The translations under genes and the position numbers were made by a program. 64,000 bases of DNA from DATAZK01 sp965199805 (GTDB taxonomy: Bacteria > Actinomycetota > Actinomycetes > Frankiales > Frankiaceae), in assembly GCA_965199805.1 (NCBI GenBank), contig CBDATO010000001.1:1240001-1304000 (forward strand), written 5' to 3'. The first letter of the stretch is position 1; each line of letters opens with the position of its first letter. The notes beneath the pieces were generated by a model. The model made no database searches, had not been told where the DNA came from, and saw only the letters and a list, made by a program, of their open reading frames with translations. Shown here in pieces: positions 20,290 to 28,275 of the stretch.

Positions 20290-20359
20290 CGGAGCCAGGC
20301 CCCTCCAGCGCCGGTTGCACCGCTCGGCGCACACGCGTTCCACGTGATACGAGACGTAG

Positions 20360-21151
20360 GTGCCCCCCGCGCCGACCACCGACCTGACCGGCAACGGCAC
20401 GCCCGAGACCGTCTGGCAGGACTGGCCGGAGCTGCACGCCTGGCCCGACCTCGTCCTCGGACGCCCCCCGGCGACGGTCGTCGTCGTCGCCCCGCACCCC
20501 GATGACGAGATCCTCGGCGTCGGGGGTCTGCTGACGATGCTCGCCCGGGCCGGGAGCGCGATCCGCGTCGTCGCGGTCACCGACGGCGAGGCCTCGCACC
20601 CCGGGTCGCCCACCCTCGACCGGGAGCGGCTGGCGGCGCTGCGGGTGGAGGAGACGCACGACGCCCTCGCAGCCCTCGGTGCAGGTGGGGCCACCGTCGA
20701 GCGGCTCCGGCTCCCGGACGGCGGGGTCGCTGCCGGTGAGGCCGCCAGCGGCATCATCACCGCGACGGTGATCCGGCTGCTCGCGTCGAGCGCCCACCTC
20801 GGGAGCGCCTGGTGCCTCGTGCCGTGGTCCCGCGACGGGCATCCCGACCACGACGCCGCAGGTCAGGCCGCGATCACCGGTGCTCTGGGCTCCGCGCGGG
20901 TGCTCGCGTACCCGGTCTGGATGTGGCACTGGGCGCGGCCGCGCGACCCCGCGGTGCCCTGGTCGTACGCGCGCCGGGTGCCGCTGCAGCCCGAGGTGCA
21001 GGCCGCGAAGCAGGCGGCGGTGAGCTGCTTCCGCACGCAGATCGCCGCGCTGTCGGACGACCCGGCCGACGCCGCGATCCTGCCGCCGCCGGTGCTCGCC
21101 CGTCTCACCCGCGACGTCGAGGTCGTCTTAGACCTGTGGGGCGACCGGTAG
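20360..21151 (+). CDS. LmbE/PIG-L family deacetylase
   Basis: Zn-dependent N-acetyl hydrolase fold, 263 residues. The signature VVVVAPHPDDEILGVGG (metal and catalytic residues) and the later RDGHPDHDAAG supply the two halves of the active site. In actinobacteria this family includes mycothiol enzymes MshB and Mca, lincomycin-type and sugar deacetylases; I see nothing that picks one. It is divergent from mqnC and ends one base from the receiver gene on the other strand. The start is taken as GTG at 20360, with no strong ribosome site. Confidence 0.85.
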   Translation: MPPAPTTDLTGNGTPETVWQDWPELHAWPDLVLGRPPATVVVVAPHPDDEILGVGGLLTMLARAGSAIRVVAVTDGEASHPGSPTLDRERLAALRVEETHDALAALGAGGATVERLRLPDGGVAAGEAASGIITATVIRLLASSAHLGSAWCLVPWSRDGHPDHDAAGQAAITGALGSARVLAYPVWMWHWARPRDPAVPWSYARRVPLQPEVQAAKQAAVSCFRTQIAALSDDPADAAILPPPVLARLTRDVEVVLDLWGDR

Positions 21152-21152
21152 G

Positions 21153-21626
21153 TCAGCCGGCCGCCGGCAGATCCTCATCGCCGCAGCGCAGGCCGACGAA
21201 GAGCGTGTTCAACCGGTCGACGAGCGACGGTGCCCCGGCCTCCTTGCCGATCACCGCGACGGCCCCGGCGGCCCGGGCCTCGCGCTCGAGGCCGTGCTGG
21301 TCGTCGCCGCTGAAGATGACCACCCGTGACGCCGGTGACACCGCGTGCACCTGGGGCAACGCATCGATCCCGTCGAGCCGCGGCATGGAGTTGTCCAGGA
21401 TCACCAGATCGGGCTGCAGCTGCTCGGCCATCGACACGGCCGCCTCGCCGTCACCGGCCTCGCCCACGACCGTGAAGTCGGACTCCATGTTGAGCAGCAG
21501 CACGAGGAGCTCCCGGACGCCCGTGCTGTCGTCGGCGACGAGCACCCGCACCGGGTGGGCCGGTGAAGCCGGGAGCGTCGGATCGGAGCGGGCAGCAGCA
21601 GACGCGGCCGGTGGCGGAACGGGCAC
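21153..21626 (-). CDS. Orphan response-regulator receiver domain
   Basis: 157 residues consisting of a Pro/Ala-rich N-terminal stretch of about 25 and one CheY-like receiver. The acidic pair D32/D33 (VLVADDS), phosphoacceptor D78 (VILDNSMPRLDG), switch residue S106 and K128 are all present, so phosphorylation should be possible. There is no output domain and no kinase nearby. It is upstream-independent of mqnA (67 bases away, same strand) and converges on the LmbE gene with one base between stops. Confidence 0.9.
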   Translation of the reverse strand: MPVPPPAASAAARSDPTLPASPAHPVRVLVADDSTGVRELLVLLLNMESDFTVVGEAGDGEAAVSMAEQLQPDLVILDNSMPRLDGIDALPQVHAVSPASRVVIFSGDDQHGLEREARAAGAVAVIGKEAGAPSLVDRLNTLFVGLRCGDEDLPAAG

Positions 21627-21693
21627 ATGACTGTTCTACCGTCCGGCAGCGCACCGCGATCTGGTCACTTCGAGCGATTTCGGCATCGCCACA

Positions 21694-22611
21694 TCAGGCT
21701 TCGGCCCCCGCCGGCGCACCATCCGGAATGGTCACGACCTGCCGCCCGACCGGGGCGAAGTCCAGGTCACGCAGGGGTGGGACCTCGCCCGCGGCGGCGG
21801 CCCGGCGGGCGAACTCGCGCAGGCCCCGCTGCTGGTCCGGCCCGAGCCGGAAGTCGAGCGTCGTGAAGTAGCGCGCGAGCACCTCGGGCTCGAAGTCCTC
21901 CCACCGGGCGGCGTCGCGGGCGACGCCGGACACGTTGGTGAGCGCGAGGTCCATGCTGGCGCGGAAGGCCCCGGCCACGTCGGCGACCCCCTGCGGGTGG
22001 GCGGCCGCGTAATCACGCCGGGCGGCCCAGACCGCGAAGACCATGGGCAGCCCCGACATCTGCTTCCACGCGGCGCCGAGGTCCACGACGGTGAGCCCTA
22101 GACGCGGACCGTCGGCGAAGGTGGCGCGCAGCGCGACGTCACCGATCACGACGGCGGCATCGGCCTCGCGCAGCATGACGCCGAGGTCGGGCGGCATCTG
22201 CGAGTACGCGGGGGTGAGCCCGTACAGCTGCTCGAGCATGAGCCGCGCCAGCAGGACGCTCGTGCGCGACGTCGAGCCGAGTGCGACCGTGCGGATCTCC
22301 TCCAGGGGCACCGCACTGACCAGCACGACCGACAGCACCGGGCCGTCGGAGCCGACGGCGAGGTCGGGCAGCAGCAGCAGCTCGTCGGCATGGCGCAGGT
22401 ACTCGACCAGGCTGATCGGGCCGATGTCGAGGTCTCCGGCGACCAGCGCGTCGTTCAACCGGTCGGGGGTGTCCTTCGTCAGCTCGACGTCGAGCAGCGC
22501 GCCGCTGCGGGCGAGGCCCCAGTAGAGCGGCAGGCAGTTCAGGAACTGGATGTGGCCGACCCGGGGCCGCCGCGGGGTGGTCCCGATCTCCGTCGTGCGA
22601 GCTGCGCTCAT
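21694..22611 (-). CDS. mqnA: Chorismate dehydratase, menaquinone futalosine pathway
   Basis: First committed enzyme of the futalosine route, converting chorismate to 3-enolpyruvylbenzoate. The 305-residue protein has the periplasmic-binding-protein-like fold with the MqnA N-terminus VGHIQFLNCLPLYWGL, GDLDIGPISLVEYL and SRTSVLLARLML. I use the ATG at 22611. A TTG at 22632 and a GTG at 22623 are in frame, and GAGG upstream of the GTG makes that start a real alternative. It is transcribed towards the receiver gene. Confidence 0.93.
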   Translation of the reverse strand: MSAARTTEIGTTPRRPRVGHIQFLNCLPLYWGLARSGALLDVELTKDTPDRLNDALVAGDLDIGPISLVEYLRHADELLLLPDLAVGSDGPVLSVVLVSAVPLEEIRTVALGSTSRTSVLLARLMLEQLYGLTPAYSQMPPDLGVMLREADAAVVIGDVALRATFADGPRLGLTVVDLGAAWKQMSGLPMVFAVWAARRDYAAAHPQGVADVAGAFRASMDLALTNVSGVARDAARWEDFEPEVLARYFTTLDFRLGPDQQRGLREFARRAAAAGEVPPLRDLDFAPVGRQVVTIPDGAPAGAEA

Positions 22612-22687
22612 ACGCTGCGTCACCGTCCTCAAGCCGTTTGCGACGCTACGCCGCCCGCAGGACCCCCGCGGGTCGCCGTGCCAGAGG

Positions 22688-23674
22688 TCACCCGGTGTGG
22701 TGCTCGGACCCCGCAGGTGGGGCGCCCGTCGGCACCGGAGCTGGGCGATCGTCGCGGTCGTCGCCCTTCGCGGAGCCGGGCAGTGCCGGCGAGACCGACG
22801 TGGACGCCGTCGCCGCCGTGGCTGCGGGTGCCGGCCGGCCGCCGTGCAGCCACGGGATGGGCTCGGTCACCCGGCGCCACAGCAGGGTGAGCAGCCGCAC
22901 CGTCCAGAACGACGCGAACAGCAGCCCGATCGCCACGAAGCCGTCGAGCCAGTAGTGGTTACCGGTGATGATCACGACGGCCCAGGTGAGCAGCGCGTGC
23001 GCCACCCCGAGGTAGCGCCAGCGGCTGGTCGACGACCGCCAGGCGAAGAACGCCACGGCGGAGGACCACGCGATGTGCACCGACGGCATCGCCGAGTACT
23101 GGTCGCTGAAGCCCTGACCGACCGGCCCGTAGACCGACTGCCCGTACCGCAGCGCGGTGTCGACGATGCCGTGGCCGCCGATGAGCCGCGGCGGGGCGAC
23201 CGGCACCAGCTGCACGGCGAGGCAGGCGAAGGTGCACAGCACGATGACGTTGCGCGCCTCGGTGTAGCGGTCGCGGTGCCGCCAGATGAGCCAGCCCAGC
23301 ATGATCAGCAGCACGTTGTAGTGCGCCACCACGTAGTACAGGTTCAGGAACTTGATCAGCAGCGGGTGCGGCGTGAACCACGACTGCACCGTCGCCTCGC
23401 TCGGCAGGTGCACGTCACGCTCGTACTGCCAGAGCCGCCGGCCGCGCTCGACGCCGTCCTCCGTGCCGATCAGCGCCCGCGAGCCGACGAACTGCCAGAG
23501 CCCGTACAGCGCGACGAGGATGGCTGCTTCCCAGCCGATGAGCGCCGCGACCGCCCCGCGCCGGGCCCGCACGCTCGTGCGGTCACGCAGCGCGAAGCGG
23601 ATCGCAAGGCAGACGGAGCCGACGCCAGCCGCCACGGAGAAGGCGAGCTGCCAGGAGGGCACCCAGTGCGGCAT
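22688..23674 (-). CDS. PAP2-superfamily integral membrane protein (AUR1/inositolphosphotransferase-like)
   Basis: 328-residue polytopic protein. The PAP2-type active-site motifs are DQYSAMPSVHIAW and TGNHYWLDGF, the Ser-His and His-Asp pair spaced as in the PAP2_3 family of phosphatidic acid phosphatases and inositol phosphotransferases. The C-terminal 55 residues are Ala/Pro/Ser-rich and cytoplasmic or disordered. It sits between mqnA and the mqnE operon, but nothing links it to quinone synthesis. The ATG at 23674 has a TANNNT element five bases upstream. Confidence 0.85.
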   Translation of the reverse strand: MPHWVPSWQLAFSVAAGVGSVCLAIRFALRDRTSVRARRGAVAALIGWEAAILVALYGLWQFVGSRALIGTEDGVERGRRLWQYERDVHLPSEATVQSWFTPHPLLIKFLNLYYVVAHYNVLLIMLGWLIWRHRDRYTEARNVIVLCTFACLAVQLVPVAPPRLIGGHGIVDTALRYGQSVYGPVGQGFSDQYSAMPSVHIAWSSAVAFFAWRSSTSRWRYLGVAHALLTWAVVIITGNHYWLDGFVAIGLLFASFWTVRLLTLLWRRVTEPIPWLHGGRPAPAATAATASTSVSPALPGSAKGDDRDDRPAPVPTGAPPAGSEHHTG

Positions 23675-23679
23675 GCGTG

Positions 23680-23685
23680 ATCGTA
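23680..23685 (-). promoter_or_regulatory. -10 element of the PAP2 gene, leaderless type
   Basis: TACGAT ends five bases before the ATG at 23674, and no ribosome site can fit between. It lies just beyond the stop of the DUF4229-like gene (23690), so the PAP2 gene has its own promoter here. Confidence 0.5.
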
Positions 23686-23689
23686 CGAA

Positions 23690-23929
23690 CTAGTCGCGGT
23701 TGCGCCGGTTGGTGAACGCCTGGGTGATCTCGCTGCGCTGCCGGCGGGCGAGCGGCAACGCGATGATGCCGCTGACCAGCAGCGCGACGATCGCGGCCAC
23801 CCAGCCGGTCAGCCCCAGCAGGATGCAGATGCCGAGCACCGCGGCGAACAGGACCAGCCGCAGCCCCAGGTAGGACGCGTACGTCTTCGTGATCGACGGG
23901 CCACCCGGGCCAGGCGGCTGACCTCTCAT
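23690..23929 (-). CDS. Small DUF4229-like membrane protein
   Basis: 79 residues with two hydrophobic helices (LGLRLVLFAAVLGICILLG and VAAIVALLVSGIIALPLA) and a basic C-terminus (RRQRSEITQAFTNRRNRD). This matches the actinobacterial DUF4229 pattern commonly found near menaquinone genes. The ATG at 23929 overlaps the preceding gene by four bases, placing it last in the mqnE operon. Function unknown. Confidence 0.75.
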   Translation of the reverse strand: MRGQPPGPGGPSITKTYASYLGLRLVLFAAVLGICILLGLTGWVAAIVALLVSGIIALPLARRQRSEITQAFTNRRNRD

Positions 23930-24180
23930 GGCCGCCGGCGGGACGGCGACGGGGGCAGCCACTTCAGCAGCCGCAGCACCTTCGGGTAGGCGGCCATGCC
24001 GACGAAGACCATCACGAGGCCGATCATGCAGGCGACGGCCAGCGAGGCACCGACGCCCTTGAGCAGGGCCGCCACCAGCAGCGCGGGAACGAGCACCACG
24101 GCGAACGCCAGCCCGGCGAACGCCCCGACGCCGGGCAGGCCCTTGGTGTCGGCCGGAGTGGGGGGCGGCTGGGAGCTCAC
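23926..24180 (-). CDS. Small two-helix membrane protein in mqnE operon
   Basis: 84 residues: a Pro-rich N-terminus, two membrane helices (VGAFAGLAFAVVLVPALLVA and VACMIGLVMVFVGMAAY) and a basic tail. The GTG at 24180 overlaps the mqnE stop (GTGA), and its own stop overlaps the next gene (ATGA), so all three are translationally coupled. I do not recognise the family. Co-translation with mqnE suggests, without proof, a membrane-associated accessory role. Confidence 0.75.
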   Translation of the reverse strand: MSSQPPPTPADTKGLPGVGAFAGLAFAVVLVPALLVAALLKGVGASLAVACMIGLVMVFVGMAAYPKVLRLLKWLPPSPSRRRP

Positions 24181-25316
24181 GTGAGGGCCGGCTCCGAGAC
24201 CCCGGCGGTGCGCCCGTAGTCACGGATGGTCTGGTAGCGGGTGTCGCGCTCGACCGGCCGGAAGCCCGCCTCACGGATCATCACCAGCAGATCCTCGCGC
24301 GTCATGGTGTTCGGCGTGCCGAAATTGTCGGCATCGTGGGTGATCTTGTACTCGACGACGCTGCCGTCGAGGTCGTCCGCGCCGAACGACAACGACAGCG
24401 ACGCCGTCTCCAGGCCGTGCATGACCCAGAAGTTCTTCACGTGCTCGACGTTGTCGAACAGCAGCCGGCTGACCGCGAAGGTCTTCAGCGACTCGGCGCC
24501 CGTCGCCATGGTCGTACGACCCTGGAGCCGGTTACGCGGGTCGCCCGAGGCGTCGTGCTGGAAGCGCAGCGGGATGAAGACCGCGAAGCCGCCGGTCTCG
24601 TCCTGCAGCTCACGCAGGCGCAGCACGTGGTCGACGCGGTGGCGCGGCTCCTCGATGTGGCCGTACAGCATGGTGGCCGGGGTCTTCAGACCCTTCGAGT
24701 GGGCGAGCCGGTGGATGCGCGACCAGTCCTCCCAGTGGGTGTCGTGGTCGACGATCTGCTTGCGGATCTCCCAGTCGAAGATCTCGGCGCCGCCGCCGGT
24801 GAGCGACTCGAGCCCGGCGTCGATCAGCTCGTCGAGGATGTCGTCGGCGGACAGGCCGCTGATCTTCTCGAACCACTGCACCTCGGTGGCGGTGAACGCC
24901 TTGAGCGCCACGTTGGGCAGCGCCTGCTTCAGCTCCCGCAGCACGCGCGGGTAGTAGCGCCACGGCAGGGTCGGGTGCAGCCCGTTGACGATGTGGAGCT
25001 CCGTGATGCCGGAGGGCTCCATCTCCTTCGCCAGACGCACAGCCTCCTCGACGCGCATCGTGTACGCGTCCTTCTCGCCTGGCTTGCGCTGGAAGGAGCA
25101 GTAGGCACACGACGCCGAGCAGACGTTCGTCAGGTTGAGGTGGCGGTTGACGTTGAAGAAGACGCGGTCGCCGTTGATACGGGTGCGCACGCCGTGCGCC
25201 AGACCGCCCAGCCAGGCCAGGTCGTCACACGCGTAGAGCTCCTCGCCCTCCGCTCGGGTCAGCCGTTCGCCGGCTTCGACCTTGGCCTCGAATTCCGCTT
25301 TGCGACGCTGCTCCAC
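24177..25316 (-). CDS. mqnE: Aminodeoxyfutalosine synthase (radical SAM)
   Basis: Radical SAM enzyme (379 residues) joining 3-enolpyruvylbenzoate to the adenosyl group. The motif C66-X3-C70-X2-C73 lies in HLNLTNVCSASCAYCSF. MqnE-type signatures ITELHIVNGLHPTLPWRYYP and LKAFTATEVQWFEKISG separate it from MqnC. I chose the GTG at 25316. The open frame extends further upstream, but TAGTCT ends seven bases before this codon and the upstream residues are the ubiX 3' end in another frame. It heads a three-gene coupled unit. Confidence 0.93.
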   Translation of the reverse strand: MEQRRKAEFEAKVEAGERLTRAEGEELYACDDLAWLGGLAHGVRTRINGDRVFFNVNRHLNLTNVCSASCAYCSFQRKPGEKDAYTMRVEEAVRLAKEMEPSGITELHIVNGLHPTLPWRYYPRVLRELKQALPNVALKAFTATEVQWFEKISGLSADDILDELIDAGLESLTGGGAEIFDWEIRKQIVDHDTHWEDWSRIHRLAHSKGLKTPATMLYGHIEEPRHRVDHVLRLRELQDETGGFAVFIPLRFQHDASGDPRNRLQGRTTMATGAESLKTFAVSRLLFDNVEHVKNFWVMHGLETASLSLSFGADDLDGSVVEYKITHDADNFGTPNTMTREDLLVMIREAGFRPVERDTRYQTIRDYGRTAGVSEPALT

Positions 25317-25323
25317 GGTTACG

Positions 25324-25329
25324 AGACTA
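25324..25329 (-). promoter_or_regulatory. -10 element of mqnE, leaderless type
   Basis: TAGTCT lies seven bases before the mqnE GTG. Its first three bases are also the TAG stop codon of the upstream ubiX gene, so terminator codon and promoter share sequence. Confidence 0.6.
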
Positions 25330-25989
25330 ATCCCGGCCGGCGACCCCCGCCGGATTCGCGGACGTGCGCTGCGCCTCCTCACGCGCCTCGCCGAGCCGGC
25401 CCGTCCAGCGCCGCATCAGCTCGTGGGGCACCCCGACGGCGTCGAGCAGCTTCGCAGCGACGAAGTCGGCGAGGCCCTCCGCGTCGCGGGCACCCGCGTA
25501 GAAGGCGGGGCTGGCCGGGGCGACGACGGCGCCGGCGTCGTGCAGCGCGAGCATGTGCACGAGAGTGGCGCGGGCGAGCGGCATCTCCCGGGGGACGACG
25601 ACGAGCGGCCGGCGCTCCTTGAGCGTGACGGCTGCCGCCCGCTGCAGCAGGTCCTTGCTCAACCCGAGGGCGATGCCGGCCACGGCCTCCGTGGAGGCGG
25701 GCACGACAATCATGCCGCGGGTCGGGTACGAGCCGCTGGACGGACCGGCGGCCAGGTCACCCGCCGGCCAGGTGCGCAGGTCGAGGCCGCCTTCGAGGTC
25801 CAGCCAGCTCGCGACCTGGTCGGCGTCGTCGCGCCAGGCGATGCCCGTCTCGTCGAGCAGCGTCAGGCGTGCGGCCCGGCTGACCACCAGGTCGACCGGC
25901 TCACCGGCGGCGAGCAGGCCGCGCAGGGTCGAGCGGGCGTACGGGGTGCCCGACGCCCCCGAGATCCCGACCACCCACGGCACCCGCAC
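25327..25989 (-). CDS. ubiX: UbiX-type flavin prenyltransferase
   Basis: Makes prenyl-FMN, the cofactor of UbiD-type decarboxylases; in the futalosine pathway the pair decarboxylates the prenylated naphthoate (often called MqnM for this subunit). The 220-residue protein has VVGISGASGTPYA, SYPTRGMIVVPASTEAVAGIALG and VVPREMPLARATLVHMLAL, all characteristic. No UbiD or UbiA partner lies in the window. The likely start is the GTG at 25989 (or one at 25983). An ATG with a better-placed GGAGG is in another frame. The 5' 89 bases overlap the MFS gene. Confidence 0.9.
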   Translation of the reverse strand: MRVPWVVGISGASGTPYARSTLRGLLAAGEPVDLVVSRAARLTLLDETGIAWRDDADQVASWLDLEGGLDLRTWPAGDLAAGPSSGSYPTRGMIVVPASTEAVAGIALGLSKDLLQRAAAVTLKERRPLVVVPREMPLARATLVHMLALHDAGAVVAPASPAFYAGARDAEGLADFVAAKLLDAVGVPHELMRRWTGRLGEAREEAQRTSANPAGVAGRD

Positions 25990-27337
25990 GGCATGATCCT
26001 GCCTCCTGCGGGCTCACAACGCGCCCCGGCGGCCCCCGGCGGGCGAGCCGTCGAACCAGCAGGAACGCGCCCGCAGCAGCCACCCAGCAGGCGACACCAC
26101 CCATGATCAGGCCCGCCCGGCCGCCGAACTGCTCGCTCACGTAGCCGGCGACCGGCCCGCCGATCGGGGTGGACCCGAGGAACGCGACGGCCCACAGCGC
26201 CATCACCCGGCCGCGCATGGTGGGCGTCGCGCCGAGCTGCAACGTGGCGTTGCCGACGGCCAGGAAGGTGACGCTGCCCGCGCCGACGAGCAGCAGGGCC
26301 GCGCACGCGACGTAGATGTTGGGTGCCGCAGCGGCCAGCAGGATCGCCGCGCCGAAGGTGACCGCCGCGCTGATCAGCGGCTTCACACCGGTGACACCCC
26401 GGGCCGCGACGACGAGCCCGCCGCACACCGCGCCGACCCCCATCGCCGCCGTCATGAAGCCGTAGGCCTGCGCCCCACCGTGGTACGTCTCGCGGGCCAC
26501 GATCGGCAGCACGACCTGGAACTCGTACGCCAGCATCCCGATCACGCCCATCATCACGAGCGGGATCCACAGGTCAGGGGTGTCGCGGACGTAGTTGAGG
26601 CCCTGGCGGAGCTGACCCTTCGTACGGGGCGCCACCGGCGACGGGCGCAGCGACTTCACGTCCATGGTGGCCAGCGCGAAGAGCACCGCGGCGAACGTGC
26701 CGGCGTTGAGCAGGAAGCAGATCCCCACCCCGACCACCGCGATGAGCGTGCCGGCCACGGCCGGACCCACGGCCCGGGCCGCGTTGACCATCACCGAGTT
26801 CAGCGTGACCGCGTTGCGCAGGTGCTCCGGGCCGACCATCTCGAGCACGAACGACTGCCGGGTCGGGTTGTCGACCGCGTTGGCGCAGCCCAAGGCGAAG
26901 GCGAGCACGTACACCATCCACAGCTGCACGCTGTGGGTCACGACCAGCAGACCGAGGACGACCGACAGGCTGCCCATCACCGTCTGCGTGCCGAGCAGCA
27001 GCTTGCGCTTGTCGACCCGATCGGCGATCACCCCGGCGTACGGGGCGCCGAGCAGCACCGGCAGGGTCTGCAGGGCGACGACCAGACCGAGCGCGAAGCC
27101 CGAGTTCGTCAACGTGAGCACCAGCCACGACTGCGCGACCTGCTCCATCCAGGTGCCGATCATGGAGACGGCCTGGCCGATGTAGAACTTGCGGAAGTTG
27201 CGGTTGGACAGGGCCGCGAACGTGGCGTGCGACGTGATGCGCCCGCGTGGGGCGGGGTCCGGTGCGGGAACCGGAGCGGGGACGGCAGGTGCGTCGGCCA
27301 GCGGGTCGGCGGCGATCGGCGTTGTCGTACGGATCAA
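25901..27337 (-). CDS. MFS transporter (EntS-like exporter)
   Basis: 478-residue permease of the major facilitator superfamily with about 12 helices. Typical sequences are FYIGQAVSMIGTWMEQVAQ, GVIADRVDKRKLLLGTQ (motif A) and GRVMALWAVAFLGSTPIGGP. The TTG at 27337 overlaps the marR stop as TTGA, so the two are co-translated and the exporter is probably under MarR control. The last 45 residues after the final helix are Gly/Arg/Pro-rich and overlap ubiX in another frame. The substrate is unknown; drugs or siderophores are usual for the class. Confidence 0.88.
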   Translation of the reverse strand: MIRTTTPIAADPLADAPAVPAPVPAPDPAPRGRITSHATFAALSNRNFRKFYIGQAVSMIGTWMEQVAQSWLVLTLTNSGFALGLVVALQTLPVLLGAPYAGVIADRVDKRKLLLGTQTVMGSLSVVLGLLVVTHSVQLWMVYVLAFALGCANAVDNPTRQSFVLEMVGPEHLRNAVTLNSVMVNAARAVGPAVAGTLIAVVGVGICFLLNAGTFAAVLFALATMDVKSLRPSPVAPRTKGQLRQGLNYVRDTPDLWIPLVMMGVIGMLAYEFQVVLPIVARETYHGGAQAYGFMTAAMGVGAVCGGLVVAARGVTGVKPLISAAVTFGAAILLAAAAPNIYVACAALLLVGAGSVTFLAVGNATLQLGATPTMRGRVMALWAVAFLGSTPIGGPVAGYVSEQFGGRAGLIMGGVACWVAAAGAFLLVRRLARRGPPGRVVSPQEAGSCRAGAVGGRDLGGVGHPVRPLDPARPARRR

Positions 27338-27816
27338 TCCTCTCGCTGCTGCATGAGCTGGTCGGCCAGCGCCTCGAGCGCCGGGATCGCTGCGCGCAGG
27401 GCGACCACGTGCTCCGGGTCCATGCCGTCGACGACCGCGGCGAGCTCTCCGCACCGCTCCTGGCGAAGGGTGCGGGTCAGCGCGCTGCCCTGCTCGGTGA
27501 TGCTCACCACGTAGGCCCGCCGGTCCTGCTCCTGGGCATCGCGGCGGACCAGACCACCCTCCTCGAGCCGGCCGACCACGCGGCTCAGCAACGTGGGGTT
27601 GATGCGTTCCGCCGCGGCGAGCTCCGTGAGCTGCCGCGGACCGTGCCGCAGCAGCGCGCCGAGCACGGCGAGCTGGGTCGGTGTGAGCCCGCCCGACGCG
27701 CTCTCCCGCAGCAGGCGGCTGCTGCGGCCGAGTGCGTGGTGCAGCCGGGCGACGTCGTCGTCGGCGGGACGGGACGTACCGGAAGGAGCGGGATCGACGT
27801 CCGAACGCGACGGCAC
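27334..27816 (-). CDS. MarR family transcriptional regulator
   Basis: Winged-helix regulator of about 160 residues. The domain LTPTQLAVLGALLRHGPRQL, AAERINPTLLSRVVGRLEE and the wing EQDRRAYVVSITEQG are MarR-type. I prefer the GTG at 27816, preceded by GGGAGGG. An ATG at 27855 adds 13 residues but would put a palindromic operator inside the coding region. It is co-translated with the MFS exporter, the common arrangement for a repressor of an efflux pump that responds to its substrate. Confidence 0.88.
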   Translation of the reverse strand: MPSRSDVDPAPSGTSRPADDDVARLHHALGRSSRLLRESASGGLTPTQLAVLGALLRHGPRQLTELAAAERINPTLLSRVVGRLEEGGLVRRDAQEQDRRAYVVSITEQGSALTRTLRQERCGELAAVVDGMDPEHVVALRAAIPALEALADQLMQQRED

Positions 27817-27837
27817 AGGCCCTCCCGGTACGAGTAG

Positions 27838-27853
27838 TTGCTTACCGGCAAGC
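27838..27853. promoter_or_regulatory. Palindrome upstream of marR
   Basis: TGCTTACCGGCAAGCA is a 16-bp dyad with one mismatched pair, 21 bases upstream of the preferred marR start. It is a reasonable MarR autoregulatory operator and could also affect the divergent YDP-repeat gene. Confidence 0.5.
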
Positions 27854-27945
27854 ATACGCCTAGCAGACCGCGCTGCCGGCTGAGAGTTGGCTGGAGGTCG
27901 AACGGCGGGCGTGACACCGAGCCGAGGTCATGCGTTCCTGATGAT

Positions 27946-28233
27946 GTGCAGGAGTACGCGAGCAGGGGCCGCGGCACCGGAGCCTCCGGTGGCAGCGGCT
28001 ACGACCCTGTTGTTGGATACGACCCCGCTGCCGGGTACGACCCCTCTGCGGGATACGACCCCGAGCGCGACGGCTTCGACATGCGCTGGGCACGCAACGC
28101 CCCGGAGCACGAGCTGTCGGCCCACGGCCGGTCGGTGCAGCGGCGCCTCGACACCCCGGCAGCTCCGCCCCGGCGTCCGTCCCTGCTCAAGCGCCTGCGT
28201 TTCGCCCTCTACCGCCTGTTCCACGGACGCTGA
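27946..28233 (+). CDS. Small YDP-repeat protein
   Basis: Unrecognised 95-residue protein. Residues 18-41 are four hexapeptides beginning GYDP, followed by a conserved-looking acidic/aromatic stretch (DGFDMRWARNAPEHEL) and a basic amphipathic end (SLLKRLRFALYRLFHGR) that could contact membrane or nucleic acid. Third-position GC is high in this frame and low in the alternatives, which supports real coding. The GTG at 27946 is the only sensible start; no good ribosome site precedes it. It converges on sbcC. Confidence 0.6.
   Translation: MQEYASRGRGTGASGGSGYDPVVGYDPAAGYDPSAGYDPERDGFDMRWARNAPEHELSAHGRSVQRRLDTPAAPPRRPSLLKRLRFALYRLFHGR
27997..28068 (+). repeat. Four tandem 18-bp units in YDP-repeat gene
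   Basis: Units start at 27997, 28015, 28033 and 28051, each GGN-TAC-GAC-CCN plus two variable codons. Divergence is mostly synonymous in the GYDP part, so selection seems to hold the peptide. Confidence 0.85.
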
Positions 28234-28275
28234 GCCGACGCCGGCTCGCTCGAGACAGGTTCAGTCGGCACAGGC

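Noticed and set aside
27838..27945. TTG at 27838 as the start of the YDP-repeat gene
   Set aside because: The added residues are Arg-rich without coding bias and would cover the palindromic operator; the GTG at 27946 fits better.
28234..28275. Two copies of ACAGGYTCAGTCGG between convergent genes as a mobile-element end
   Set aside because: Only a 15-base direct duplication beyond two stop codons, no partner element and no target-site pattern.
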